Below are positions 31,649-44,142 of a DNA stretch of 63,410 bases, piece after piece. The position numbers were made by a program, and so were the translations under genes. The stretch spans positions 1 to 63,410 of the forward strand of contig NW_025955181.1 of NCBI RefSeq assembly GCF_022376445.1, written 5' to 3'. Position 1 is the stretch's first letter. Each line of letters opens with the position of its first letter. The notes beneath the pieces were generated by a model. That model saw only the letters and a program-made list of their open reading frames with translations, did not search any database and was not told the origin of the DNA. The DNA is from Fomitopsis serialis (Eukaryota; Basidiomycota; Agaricomycetes; Polyporales; Fomitopsidaceae).

Positions 31649-33245
31649 TGAACATATGGGTATACCTAAGGTATACCGGTGTTCTGGCGCCCTGTAGCAT
31701 ATGTCATCACTCTTCCCCTCGGTCTCCTCGTCGACAATCTGTAGTCCTTGTTCCCGGGCTTGCTGAATCGCCTGGCGCTGCTTATCCCGAGCGAATGCGA
31801 TCAATGAATGCATTATGTCTCGCTGCCCTGTTGCCCAACCCGTCAAGACGCGTCGCACCGCACGAGACCGCAACGCTTACCCTCCAGGTAATGCTCAAGC
31901 ATCGTCGCGACCTCCGGCCGGAGATCCTGCGCGGCCGCCCTCGGCTGCGGGAGGCGATTCCGTAGGTCCTCAGCCATCTCGACCAGCATCTCCGCCGCGT
32001 CCAGCTCGTCCTCCACCGTCACCTCTTCGGGGTCCTCGCAGATCGCGGCGAGGATGGCGCCCCACACGAGCTCTGCGCCGCTCGCGTCCCGTCCGACTTC
32101 GTACTTCGGCTGGGATCCTGACCCAGGTGCCGCGCCGCCGATCTTGAGGACGATCGTGTCGTCGGGGTTGTGCGGGAGGGAGAAGCCGTAGCCGAGGATA
32201 AGCTCGGCGTTGGGCTTCGGGCCGTAGTTGTTGAACAGCTCGTGGCCGCTCTGCGTGCCCGTTCGCAGCACTAGCGAGATGCTCTGGGATTCGTCGCTGA
32301 GACCGACGCTCAGCTCGCAGTGGTAGACTGTTGAGGGAACGCTCACCTGTCAGGTGTGCCCGGCGAGGCTGAGTTTACTACCCATGAGACGGGATGCGCT
32401 CGGGCGTGATTCAGTGCGTCCACGCCAGGCAGGAGTATTGGGTGTGAGGTAGATGTGGGTACCAAAGACGGTTCGGGAGACAGCAGGGTAGACGGGAATG
32501 CGCGTGAAGACAGATACGTCGCGGCAGTGAGGTATCGTTCCCTGCCAGCGTGTCTTTAGGGATCAGTCCTCGTCATAAGAAGACCACTCGGCCACTCACC
32601 AGGTGAACTCGCTCCCCCAGGGTGAGTTGGCAGCGGAAAATAGCTCTTGACATTGGCGCCATTCTTGCTGCCAGTCGCGCTGTCGGTCGTGAGTTGCACC
32701 GTAGAGATTGCTCCCTCGAAAAGCCTCGATCTCAGTGGCAGTGAAGTGCAGTGGAGTGAGCAGCTTGTCGGCACTCGGTAGCGTGTTCAGATACGGCCAG
32801 TGCTTCAATACGTCCCGGTTACTGGGAGGACCCCGCGTTAGCCCCCGTTGAAATCGGTATCACGGGTGTTTCTTGTTACCTTGATTCTCCCAGGATCCAG
32901 TGCAGACAGATATAGGAACAGATGAGCTGCCTCTCGGACCAAGTGTCGAGAGATGAGAGATCCGTTGATGTCAGGACGGATGTCAAGGCTTGTCGTGATA
33001 CCTCCGGAGTTATGGCCGATTTGAATGGGCAGGACACCACGGTTGTACCCGGAAGGATGTCTTGTCTAGCTATGACCGAATACCCGGATGGTCCTGTATG
33101 AGAGTGAGCCGGGGTTGTACATAGCAAAGGCATCCAACTCGTGGAACCGACCTGCGCGGAACGAGACATCGGTGTGAAACGTCCCGCCGTTGCTAGAGAG
33201 CCATTCAGACAAGGTGACGATGTCATCTGACGTTGCATGCGCCAT
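31622..33245 (-). CDS. SET-domain lysine methyltransferase
   Basis: Start chosen at ATG 33245 (MAHATSDDIVTLSEWLSSNG), typical of the RuBisCO-LSMT-like subfamily. The SET domain begins after an intron with GPSGYSVIARQDILPGT and continues through HWPYLNTLP to VDALNHARAHP, the N-H motif that binds S-adenosylmethionine. It closes with HELFNNYGPKPNAELILGYG, the conserved tyrosine motif. A helical substrate-binding-like C-terminal region follows. Targets in this group are usually ribosomal or translation proteins; the substrate here is unknown. The last exon (DIMHSLIAFARDKQRQ start) ends at 31622, overlapping the neighbouring CDS by 27 bp. Confidence 0.88.
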
Positions 33246-34923
33246 CAAGTCGCTGTTGAGTCTGTCAATAACATCAAATTCGGGCCTCGTCACTCTGGTG
33301 TGATACACGTACGAGTGCTACACCCTTTCAATGTCTGCATGCAGTGGGAGTAACAATAATTCTAATCAATAGTTGCTCGCAATTTGCTTCGCATTCTACG
33401 AAGACTGCCAGGTTGCGACTCAGAACTCACCGACGGTAGTGCCAAGTAGGCAGGTTGTTGACAATCAGCGATTCAAGCTTATGTTGATCTTTCAATGCGG
33501 ATCCAATGTTAGGCTACTTCGTCGGAAGCAATCCACAAGTCTCACCATAGGCAACTGCGCTTCCTGACCGCGAAAGATCAAACTCCTCTTCATTCTCAAT
33601 CCGGACTGTGTGGTTCGTCGGAAGGCATTCCATTTTCGGCGCTCTTCTTCGGTCGTCGCCGAGATTTGAATCGACCACTGCCACCACTGCCTCGGGACGA
33701 TCCCAAGTCGACCGGTCGACCGTTCCATCTGTTACTACGCTGTCTACAAAACTGGGCCCTAGTAGGAGGCTCGAGTTCATCGGAAAGATGATAAGTGTGT
33801 TGTGCCGCACGGCCTTCAAATCATTTGTGCTCTCCGAATGCCTTTATCACTATGTCGGAGTCGCTGCTCTCGGCGAGACTGCTATATTGACAGTGCCACT
33901 CTGGTAAGTGGTCTAAGATGTTTCCGCCCTCAGTCTCCAGTTGATGTCCACGGCAGTTATTGATGCAGTGCGTAGCTATGAACTGCCGCGCTGCTGAAGA
34001 CAATTGTCTCGCAGCTGGGTGGTCAGGGCATAGCCACGGATGGACCAGACAGTCTTGCGTCCTTGGTCCGCGCTCACGCTCACGACGTCACTTCGACCCT
34101 CTCGGGTAGCTCAAATCACACCGCTTGATGTGGATCATTACCTGCGCTTGCCAGGCAGGGAAGTCTTCTTCGCATGAGCCTCTGAATGCGCGGTCTAACC
34201 ATCCAACTTCGTTCGGCATCGTTACCTTCCGAGGTCCGAGTTCATCCTGTCTGCGTCAGAAGACGTACACTCACATAAGGGTACATTCCAGCGCGAGGTT
34301 GGCTGGTGTATACCACTACCGCATACCTAACCTGTTGCCTGGCTTTGAATTTGTTGTGGCCTCGATCCAAATCCAGCTTCAGCAAGTCGCCTGGTTGCCA
34401 TTATAAAGAACAGGCGAAAAAGCTATGTAAGTACTGCGCCTATTGAAATATTGACGGATCGCCGTGAATGTGATGCGCATTGATCGACCTGACTCAGATG
34501 AGCACCGCGATGTGGAGCCTGACAATGATCGATGATCCGCAATGCTGCGTATCTTCAGTACACGTCGTGTCGAAATGGGCGATGTCGCAGCTTACTCACT
34601 CTCTACAAACCTACTTGAAGGCCTGTGTGCTGGGAGCGTACTGATGGCCTGCCTAGAGCTCGTATTTCTTGGCGTCGGGAACGCTACTTTGTAAGGTGGT
34701 GTACTCGTCCCAGACTCGTCCGCCTAGTAAGTTATGTAAGTTATGTGTTCATCAATTCAATGTCGGGAACTCGCGTATATGTTGTACCCACTGCGTTGCA
34801 GGCTTCTAAATATGATGCCGTTCGTATCGAGCTACGTGATCGGTCGCTCGATACATAAAAACCCAGCTGTATGCAAGATCGTTCGATGAGCTGTGCTCTC
34901 TCCTTCCCCTTCACGACTTTGCC
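33246..34923. other. Upstream region of the SET and aspartic-protease genes
   Basis: About 1.7 kb. Besides the possible minus-strand exon at 33546-33841 listed separately, no coding signal was recognised. Confidence 0.4.
33546..33841 (-). CDS. Possible internal exon of an unknown gene
   Basis: An open stretch on the minus strand with protein-like composition. It runs from an AG acceptor at about 33842 to a GTGAGA donor at 33545. It reads NTLIIFPMNSSLLLGPS, then RPEAVVAVVDSNLGDD and VRIENEEEFDLSRSGS. I could not find a start exon or a terminal exon with confidence, nor a family. It could be a decayed gene. Confidence 0.3.
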
Positions 34924-36908
34924 ATGTTTCTTAGATTTTCTTTCTTCTTTCTCTTTGCTTCTTATGCGTGTGCCCTTTGGATCCCAATTAGGCGGCAAAC
35001 TACCCCTGTAACAGCTGTCATTCGTAATCCGCAGGCGGTCGCGAATGTTAACTTCTCGGACGTGGCGAATGAAGTGTATCTAGCCACTATACACGTGAAC
35101 GGTCGCCCGTACCAGGTTCGTGGTCACTGTGTTCACGTTGATTTGCGCTGCATTGAAGCATTGTATTGTTCTGTCCAGGTTCAGGTCGATTCTGGCAGCT
35201 CTGACCTATGGATCGATGCCAAAAGCGATGATCTTCCGGGAGTTCATCACACAGGCCAAAGCTCGACCACTGTATATGGGTATGAAACGGAATGTGGCCT
35301 CGATGTAGTATTCTGACACTAGTGCACTTTGCAGTGACGGTACTTCTGCAGGAGGGGAGATCGTCCTTGGCAATGTGACTTTTGGAGAGTTTACCGTGGT
35401 GAACCAAGCACTCGGTGCGCCGGAGTCCGTCGATATGGTTGCATACTAACAAGACTCAACATGGCTGTCACAGTACTCGCCCCAGGAAGCAATGCCACTG
35501 ACGATGGCATAGTGCAAGGCATTCTTGGTGTCGGGCCGTATGTCGTTGTGATGATGTCTGACTCGTGTCCCCCTGACATCCTTTCCCAGATACGGCGGCT
35601 CTATGATTCAAAAAAAGCTGAATGGAACGGCTTACAATGGACAGAATTTCCTCACGAATGTCAGTGTTGAATTACGTCACTGCTTATCCTCTTCTCTGAC
35701 AAAGCCGATAATAGGTCCTTCAACTGGTCCCGGATGAGTCCCCCTTCATGACTTTCCTCCTGTCTCGGACCAATACAGGAGTGACGGAGGGTGGCGTACT
35801 GTCGATTGGTAAGTCTGGGTCCATCGCGTTAGAAGCTGCATTGACGTGCGCACGCAGGCGAACTGGTTAGCAACCTAACGCACATCACGAAGGCCCCTAA
35901 ACTTCCTGTCCTTTCACCAAGCGGCTGGGTGACAGCGTCGGATGGCGTGCTCGTGAACGGCAAGCATTATTCAGCACACACCACCCCGTAAGGGCCTGTA
36001 CCCTAATTGCTTCAGCTGAAGCTCATAAATTTGATGCAGAACAAAGGCTGGAAACCGGAGCATCGCTTTGATTGATACCGGAACATCAGTCGGTACGTTA
36101 AGCACGTCGCCCCTGAAGCTACGAAGTTCAACCTTGCTCCGTATCTAGGTACGCTCCCAAGAGCCGTGATCGACTTCATGTACAAGGATATTTCTGGGGC
36201 GAAGTGGAGTGAAGAAGACAACACCTACAAGCTTCCTTGCCAGTCCAAGGTAAACATCAGTCTGGTCTTCGGGTGAGTGTCGTCATGCATCGTCGAATAT
36301 ATATTCATCCCTCTCACTTGTTGATTTCCGTTGTCAGCGGCATTGCCTACCCCATTCATCCTATCGACGCTGTCTTGCCCGACATAGGCGACAATGGCGT
36401 CGTAACATGTATGGCAGCATTTGAAGCTGCGGATGATGGACGTGAGTCTTGTTCCTGTTTCCGAAGCACGTTCTCGCTGAATTTGCCTCGAAGTCATGCT
36501 CCTCGGTGATACGTTCATGCGCAATGTGTACACTCTTTTCAACTTCGGCGACAAACTGACGCGGCGCGAGGGCGACGAACCTGCACACATTCAGCTTCTT
36601 AGCGTGAGCTATCGTTTCGCTGCGGATATATTGCGACTTAACACTTGCTCCTTCAGATCACTGACCCCGATCAAGCTTGGAGCGAGTATCAACAGTTGAA
36701 CGCGAAGCGCATCGCCGAATTGGAATATGACAAGTTCGCCAAGGAGTTCCAGGTCGCGAGCTCTACCGCGCTGTCAGCCTCTGCCACCGCGAGTCAATAT
36801 ACCCTCGTCAGACAAGATAGCAGGGTCGCCACGACTGCGTATGCAACGGCAACACCGACCCTCCAGGCGACCATGCAGAAGTCACGCCGAAGCTACCGTG
36901 TCTACTAA
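34924..36908 (+). CDS. Secreted pepsin-like aspartic protease (family A1)
   Basis: Starts MFLRFSFFFLFASYACAL, a clear signal peptide. Exons then join to give both catalytic motifs: VQVDSGSSDLWIDA (first aspartate) and SIALIDTGTS near 36060 (second aspartate). Other family blocks are IVQGILGVGP and GDTFMRNVYTLFNFGD. Many introns, some poorly resolved. The C-terminal extension (about 36645-36908) is rich in Ala, Ser, Thr and Gln, unlike the compact end of pepsins, and ends RSYRVY. It is probably an extracellular or cell-wall protease, like the multi-copy polyporopepsin-type enzymes of wood and litter fungi. An alternative reading frame at the very end would add about 20 residues. Confidence 0.85.
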
Positions 36909-37294
36909 TGTTCCTGCGACCTCAGGAATGTATTTCAAAAACGATCACCCTCCCGTCGCCAACCAAGCCTAGTGTGCCACCAGTACACGGTGATGTCTAG
37001 GGATAGTGTTTCATATCCTTTCGGGAAGACGATTCCACCTCACTATGATTATGAGTAACGACAGTTATGACTAGGGACACTAGCTGTTTATCCTAGGGCA
37101 CTGCACTTGGAGTATGTTCACTATGTTAGCTACACCTTATAATTCTTTTCGCGTGAATAGATGTTTCAGCATGGCAAGCTCTCACCATTGTGCGTACATA
37201 CCGGACTGGTATGAAGGCCTTTCATGATGACACAGCAGAGGTCGGTACAGCTACACCACAGCGACTGCTCCAACTCTTGTTCGAGTGAAACTGC
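36909..37294. other. Convergent intergenic region
   Basis: 386 bp between the protease and the ICMT 3' ends. Nothing recognised. Confidence 0.4.
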
Positions 37295-38103
37295 CTAGAA
37301 TACATAAGGGAGAAGACGATAGGGGACCCTTTGTACCCAAACAAGCCACCCGTCTCCGAACTGACTCTTCATGAGCATATCTTCTTGGGTACACCTATGC
37401 ACCATGCTCATACACATGTACGCCTCCAGCACCACGAATACACAGGCTGCAAACTGCCCGGGAACAGTGTCGAGCAACCCGGACTCCCTCGCCCAAGACC
37501 CAGCGCCTCCGTTCCAGACTACGAGCCCGATGCTCTGCATGATCCAACCCGTGTAGGATGGGTGGCGTACTAAGGAGTACGGCCCCCCGGTGCAAAGCTG
37601 ATGTCCCTCCTTCAATGTGACCTCGAAGGTGAAGAATCGATCCAGTGTGCGGAAACACCAGAGGCGAAGCGACGCTCCCAGCATGGTCATTGACCATCCT
37701 ACAAGGAATGCAGGGGTAATGGCTATCCTAGCCGCCGATCCTACTCCAGGTCGTATGAGCTTCTCCAGCACATTTCCGCTGTAGACTGTGGGGTAGTCTC
37801 GTACGGCAATGACGGCGACAGTGCAACCTACGCTAGCCACGGCCGTGTACTGTTAGGAGTCGGTGGCAAGGTTCAGCATAATGACGGGAATGCTAAATGA
37901 GAATGCTAAATGAGTGGGCGTACTTTGACGAGGCTAGCCATGCTCCGTGCAATACGTCCGAAAACTCGCTCCCTCGTGCTAATGTTTCCTGGGGCTTAAA
38001 CTTCGTCATCCGAAGGCGGGGGAGTAGGAGCAGTACTAGAGCGATAGGTCATATATGCGGCCGAGCATAGGAGGCCGACATGGAGCACGGATCGAGCTGA
38101 CAT
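37295..38103 (-). CDS. Isoprenylcysteine carboxyl methyltransferase (Ste14/ICMT-like)
   Basis: Three exons join in phase: MSARSVLHVGLLCSAAYM from ATG 38103, a 15-codon second exon (RVFGRIARSMASLVK), then a long third exon. About 233 residues, close to yeast Ste14. Hydrophobic spans are followed by the catalytic block: LCTGGPYSLVRHPSYTGWI carries the R-H-P-x-Y-x-G motif that defines ICMT, and near the end EAYMCMSMVHRCTQEDMLM supplies the S-adenosylmethionine-contact Arg and Glu. ICMT methylates the prenylated cysteine of CAAX proteins, including a-factor-type pheromones, in the endoplasmic reticulum. Agaricomycetes often carry several such genes. The second intron has a tandem GAATGCTAAATGA repeat. 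Confidence 0.87.
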
Positions 38104-39915
38104 CGTGATGTGCTGTTGAGTGTTACTTGCGTGTCTCGTCCCAGGGACGCATGCACATTTTTATAGGTAGATGGGGAAGCAAGGGCCTGCTTACATTATC
38201 CCCGGTCAAAAGAGGACATCCGTGGCAGCCGCAAGTGGGTATGTGGTATTCAGCGGAGTCTGAGTCTTGCGGAGTGAACACAACACCACAGGGTATACTC
38301 CGCCTATCGACGGAAGTCTTTAGGATGGCCACGCGAGACGTTAATGTAAAAGGTTTCGGCGAACCTGAAAATGCGAGTTGTGTTTCGTCAAACTAGGTCG
38401 TGCACTTTGTGGTGACGTACATGATACACGATTCGCATCAGAGTGGGGCTGCATGAGCGTATTTGTGTACTTGTCGAAAGCACAGTCCTTCCGTTCTCCT
38501 GCACGGCGTGTGAGCAGACATCGGCGAGGCCAGTTCCCCTTCACCTGACTCCGCTTCTGGTATTTTCAACCGAGCGTCCGACTCTCTACGATGATGCTTG
38601 TCTAGCGCGTATGCGCCGATTGAAAATGAGTCACTTGATGCTTCGGAGACGTACGCGATCCCGCAAATTCAAGGCTATGGCCATGGGAGGAACGGCCTAG
38701 TTCTTCGCCGGCATGCGAAGTTAGGAAGTTACCATCGGCACAAGGAGAATCACAGTGTGCACGGAGTCGTGTATTTGTACCCTTCCGCGGACCAATTGAC
38801 GTACCAATCTGAGTCAGCGCTACTAGCATGCCAGTGGCTCATTTGAACTGGTGAACGCCTCCGCAGGAAGGCAAGGAATGGGGCTACGTATGTGCCCGCG
38901 TGTGACCGGCGATGTTCTACCACTGAACACATTGTGGTCTAATGCTGAACTGATCAGCGATGTCTCCTGAAAACGGCGCACGCAGTAGAGCTTACCTCAT
39001 TGGCTGGCAAAGGCATCGGGAACTTTTTCACTGGGTCACACGGGACCCGTATCGCTGCAAGTTGTGATCATGCTACTGCAGAAGAAGACGAACACGAACG
39101 GCCGAATTCGTCTTCTGTGATAGTTCTATTAGGAGCCCCGCACATCGGCAAGGGCGATCTGCATGCGAGAAACGACGACAGAAATGTAATGGTGCTGGGT
39201 GCACATAGATCATGCCACTAAAATGCTGGAGGAACCAATCAGCCGGGGCCATGCTCGCTATTACACAATCGTGCATGCTACCAATACTCCCCTGGCGGCG
39301 GATGGGGAGTCTCAAGGAGTATCAAAACTGTGCCAATTAACGGTCGGGAAGAGTAAAGTGTTCGAAATCTCTGAGGTTTACATTCCGACCCCGATTAAGA
39401 GTCGAGACGAACCTTGACAACACAAAAAGGACCCCGCAGCCAGAGGCGAGATCAAAATACCTCTGAGCCAGCGCGCCGATCTCCGGGGAGCCGTTTTGAC
39501 AGGCGTGTTGTTCTGTGTCAAGAACAACGTCTCAGTCATACTCTCCGAGGTCTCGCCAAGGTCTCGCCCTCGAGATACTATGTCATGGAGTAATCGGACG
39601 TCAGACTCATACACACATTGATGAAATACGATAAGCCCGGACTTACTTGTGCTCAGTGACTGCGGCAGCGGCAATATGACAGACAAACGAATCATCCGCG
39701 TTCCACGCACAACTGCAATTGTCTGCTCGTACTACATCGAACACGACTTGATCAATGTTAACAGGCAGGTTATACAAGACAGACTTCAGGATGCTAGCGT
39801 CAGAACTTGGTCAGAACGGTGAATGAGGGAAGACAGCTGGACGGACCTAGTAGCTACAGGATCTCGGCACGACTCGTACGAATACAGCGCTTGTCTTGGA
39901 CTTCACAGGCTATGC
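38104..39915. other. 1.8-kb intergenic region
   Basis: No frame with recognisable motifs on either strand; no inverted repeats noticed. Confidence 0.4.
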
Positions 39916-42295
39916 TTATTTCTTCTTCTTTTCCGCCGTCATATCAGCACACTCAATCCACTTCTTCGGTACACCCTTGTTCAAAAGCATGTCAGTGACG
40001 GCTTTCATTTGCTTCCCCTGCACCATGACCTCCGATTCCGACGCCTTCCCCTGGACAGGATTCACTACGCCATCGGCCGGACGTCAGCGGTCTCGATCAC
40101 TAAGCATCGGCGGGGATAGCACACTGACCGGACGTCGAACTCGCGCAGACCCGTCGGAGCTCCTCCGCTAGGTCCTCCGCGCTGAGGAAGTACGGCTCGA
40201 AGCCGGTCACGAGCGTGCACGCCTTGCGGCCCTGGCGTATCTTCACGACGACCTGGATCGGCTTCAGTTGGCCCTTCCTGGAAAGGGGGAGGAAGGTGGC
40301 ACCGTGGCAGACATCGTCAGGACGACTTCGCGAAGGACCTCGCGGACAGCACGTACTTCCGCAACACATCTCTGCCTTCCACCCGAAGCTCGTACCAGCC
40401 TTGCATGCGGTCCTTCAGCCGAGTCAATACCTCGTCGCGCTTCAGAAACTCTACGCCCAGCTCGTTCTTGCTGGTGACTGCCGCGAGGAGTGCACTATCC
40501 TGACCGACGTCGATGAATGCCTGTTCCTGCGCGTTAACGAGGGACTTCGCAGAAATATAGCTGTTAAGGATCGTTTTGAGGTCAGGGAGAGTGAAAAGCT
40601 CGGAGGTCCTGCGAGAAGTCAGCAGCGGACTTCGCTGTCGTAATGATTACTGACTCTTTGTCGGCAGCTACGAAGAAATTGAGAGTAGTGCCGAAGGGCT
40701 TCCAGAACTCTGTGACTTGGATCTCGCCCCTCCGTTTCTCCTCCGCTTCTCTCTCTCTTCGCTCCCGATCCTCGGCCTTTTGCTGCCTCAGCTCAACTTC
40801 CTTCACCGTTCGGTGCTGTCTGTGGTCATTGACATCGGAATGCTTTGGAGACACGGCTGTACCGGGTCATCAGCCGTCCGTATGGGATCGCAAGAAAGCT
40901 GCCGCACGGCTGCCTTACCTGTCACGACCACATCACCACCTTTGGCGTCCTTGAGCTTGATGAGACCATCCTTTGCGCACGCTTTCAAGAAAGCTTTCAC
41001 CGACTTGTACGTGGAGTGCTTCGCGTCGATGCTGCCCATATCTACACAGAATGTAGATAAGCTCAAAGAACGTTGAAGCTCACGAGACGTATGTGCGTAC
41101 CAAGCGGTTCTTTCCTGTCAGGCGCGTGCACTGGCCGCGCGGGGAGTACGTAGGTGGTCCAGAATGTTGAGGCGGTTATGGGGAATGCAGATGCGGGGAG
41201 TGAGGCGAGCGACGTTTGCAGGGCTTGCAGCAGTGCATCACGTAGGAACTGTGATACATCTGCTCAGATGAGAGCTTAAGTGAGCTGGGGCAACCTTTGG
41301 GGACAATACACGTACCTTCTGCGTTCAGAGGTGGCGACGAGGCTTCCGCAGCTGTGCCGTCTTCTACAGTCTGGTGCTGCGCTGATGCGCCATTTGTCGT
41401 AGGCTGCTGGACCACTGCCTCCATGTTTTCCTCCGCGTTTCCATGCGCCCCGTTCTGTGCATTCGCTGTAGGTTCCACGAAACTGGGCTCCGGCACGTCT
41501 TGGCCCTTACTCGCGCCCATCTCCCACAATGCGTCTTTCCACGTATGCAGCACGTACACCGCCTTGCCCTTCACGTCGCTCTCCTCCGCCTTTGCGAGCA
41601 TTTGCTCATCCACCGCCGACCGCCCGACCGCGATCGGGTACCCGAGCTTCTCCCTATGGTATTGCGTGATCGCGACGAGCTGGTCCGCCTGCAGGCCGGG
41701 TGAGTGCTGGACCACTTGCTTTGCGCGAGCACGTCTGCGTCAGGTACTGTGCAGGGAGGGGAAAAAGGAAGAGGCGGACCTCCTGGTATCATGAGATCGG
41801 CTCCGCCGACGAGCTTGGGGACGACGGGTGCGGGCGTGGAGAGGAAAGGGAGGAGGTCGGGGCGTTTCCATAGTGTGTACACTTGTCGGCGTGCAAGATG
41901 AGTTGTACACGCGCATGCTCAGCATACAACTACCTACCTGTCGGTATCAACGCAACGGAGTTCTTGCCAATGGTGAACCAGAGCGGGTCACCCTCCACAG
42001 AGAAGTAGGCTACCTATCCCGACTCCCTGGTCAGCTCATCCCTCGATCTCTCGGAAACGTTGCTTACCCCGGGCTCGTCCGCGTATGTCGCAAACTTCTG
42101 GTGATGCAATCCCTCTGGCACGAGGACGTCGCCCTCCTCGGGCTTGACATGACTGTAGGTCTCGAGCACGCGCTGCTTGAGCTTCCGGCGATCAGAGGTC
42201 CGTAGCGGCGCTGCGTTTCACGTCAGAGAGTAGTCGGAGACAGCAGCTAGCGCAATACCGATTGTTTTGAGATCGGAAAGGGGCTTTTTGAACAT
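39916..42295 (-). CDS. TMA64: Translation factor eIF2D (ligatin/Tma64)
   Basis: Starts MFKKPLSDLKTI; a short intron leads to APLRTSDRRKLKQRVLET and GDVLVPEGLHHQKF, the DUF1947/PUA N-terminal part of eIF2D. Then GDPLWFTIGKNSVALIPT and HSPGLQADQLVAITQY follow (PUA domain). A low-complexity linker rich in Ala, Asn, Gln and Glu sits before the SWIB/MDM2-like region (SFLKACAKDGLIKLKD). The C-terminal SUI1 domain contains KPIQVVVKIRQGRKACTLV and ends with VTDMLLNKGVPKKWIECAD and a lysine tail. eIF2D delivers initiator tRNA to ribosomes without GTP and helps recycle 40S subunits. Roughly 620 residues, many introns. Confidence 0.9.
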
Positions 42296-42879
42296 AGTTC
42301 TGGGAGTACAGTGCCAGGTCTTGAGTCCACGTCTGCGATGGGAGCGAGATGGGGTCAAGAGCGCACAGGCGCCCATTGTCGGCCTTTGCACTCCTCCACC
42401 ATTCACGAACTTTGTCTCTCGAACACAAAACCGACTCAACCTTAACTTTAAATAAGCCACGGCTTCTGCGCTTCGTTCGTGACCTGAAGGCTCGCGGAAA
42501 CGTAGAATCGAATGCGTAACGGAGTCATAACTGAGACCCACATCCTTGGGACTCGGAGAAGAAGCTACAGTAGGACGTCGAAGACGGTCTGTGCTGTTTA
42601 TCATGTACCAACTGTCCCAACCTTCGCACAATCTGCTACATAGGCTCACTCATAGCTCACCAGAAATTGTGCAGGAGCTCACCGGCACCCCAGAGGGCAC
42701 CCATGATAGTGCCACAAGAAATCGCGTCGCTCGTCCGTGATATGTACGTCGGTCCCCATCGCTTCGTTCCAAATGCGATGATTGCGTATGCTGGACTATG
42801 CTACAATGCGACACTAAATCAAATTTTTTACAAGTACGTCCTGGTTCCACTTCTTTTTCCATCCATCATTGCGCCTCTA
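42296..42879. other. Region between the SMP gene 3' end and the eIF2D start
   Basis: Both neighbouring genes are on the minus strand. No gene recognised in the 584 bp. Confidence 0.4.
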
Positions 42880-44142
42880 TCACAAACCAACATCGTTGAG
42901 GGTCCTGTCTCCTCCGTCATTTGCGTTCTTGTCCGCGAGACTTTGCGTGGTCGCAGCGAGGGAGCCGCTCTCAGGGAGGTGGCCGACTGCCTTGTGCTCC
43001 TGACTCTGAATCTCCGCTGCGAGCTCCTTCGACACCGGCTCCTGTGCGCGCTTGTCCACGACGGACTGTGCCTGAGCAGCGAGCGAGCCAGTGGGTGGGC
43101 GGTAGCCGAGGGTCCTGTGCTCCTCAGACTGAAGAGCACGCGCCTCAGGATCAGCGATGGTGTTGACGTTCACATCGACCTGGGCAGCAGAAGCGTTTGT
43201 GTCCACACTCTCCTGCCGGAGGGTCCTGCGTTGCGGGTCAGCCACCTAGAAGTGCTAGGCACGCTGGGATCACTTACTCGATGGCGCGTGCGTCCTCGAC
43301 TGCCGCCTTGGTGAGTGCTGCGGTATCGATACCCGCAGTCGCGTTAGGGTGCTCTGCAGCCACAGCCTGCGCATTAGCTGCCAGTGAGCCAGATGGTGGG
43401 CGGTATCCCAGGGCCTTGTGTTCCTCGGACATCAGCTTGCTTGCCTCAGCTATCGTGGATCACACATTAGCGACTATAGAAAGCACCTTCCGTGGGGTAC
43501 ATACCTATGCCGACCTGGTTGAGTGGGACTCTCGGTTGTCCTTCCAGCTTCGCGATATGTGCCGCATCCTCGATCGCGGCGCGCTTGAGCTCCTGGGGAG
43601 GGACTCCCGAAGTCGCGTCGGGGTGCTTCGCAGCCGCCGACTGTGCCTGCGATGCGAGGGAGCCCGGAGGCGGGCGGTAGCCCAGCGCCCTGTGCTCCTC
43701 CGACTCGAGCTTACGGGCTTCCGCTATGAACGAGACCTCAGCGGGTGCTCGCACCAGGACTCACAAAGATACCCACCCTCGCCGACCTTGTCTACGTCAA
43801 TGGTCTTCAAGCTCTGGATGCGAGTGGCATCCTCGACAGCTGCCTGCTCCAGGGCTTGCTCGGGGATGTTGGCAGAAGTGTCGGGGTGCTTCGCAGCCTC
43901 GGCCTGAGCCGTTGCTGCGAGTGAGCCCGGAGGCGGACGGTAGCCAAGAGCCTTGTGCTCGGCGGACATCAGCTTGCGGGCCTCCGCTGCGTCGTATCGT
44001 ACGTGTCAGTCGTTGTTGCAGATGCGCGACAGCGCAGATACGTACCTTCCCCGATGTTCTTGAGGTCGACGTGACCCGCACCAGCGAACCGCGTTGCGTC
44101 CTGGTGGGCGGCAAACATGACAGAACCAGCGTTGTGAGACAT
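42880..44142 (-). CDS. SMP-repeat (seed-maturation/LEA-like) protein with five repeats
   Basis: Starts MSHNAGSVMFAAHQDATRF. Exons then deliver five copies of a roughly 60-residue unit built on EEHKALGYRPPPGSLAA-x-AQ followed by a KHP or similar. Copies 1-3 are close to each other; copies 4 (HRTLGYRPPTGSLAAQ) and 5 (HKAVGHLPESGSLAATTQ) share one exon and are more diverged. Introns fall just before each AEARKL block, so each early repeat is its own exon. This matches the SMP domain found in plant seed-maturation proteins and in fungi. The protein is hydrophilic and Ala-rich; a desiccation or stress role is inferred. A second family member lies at 61979-63244. Confidence 0.85.
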
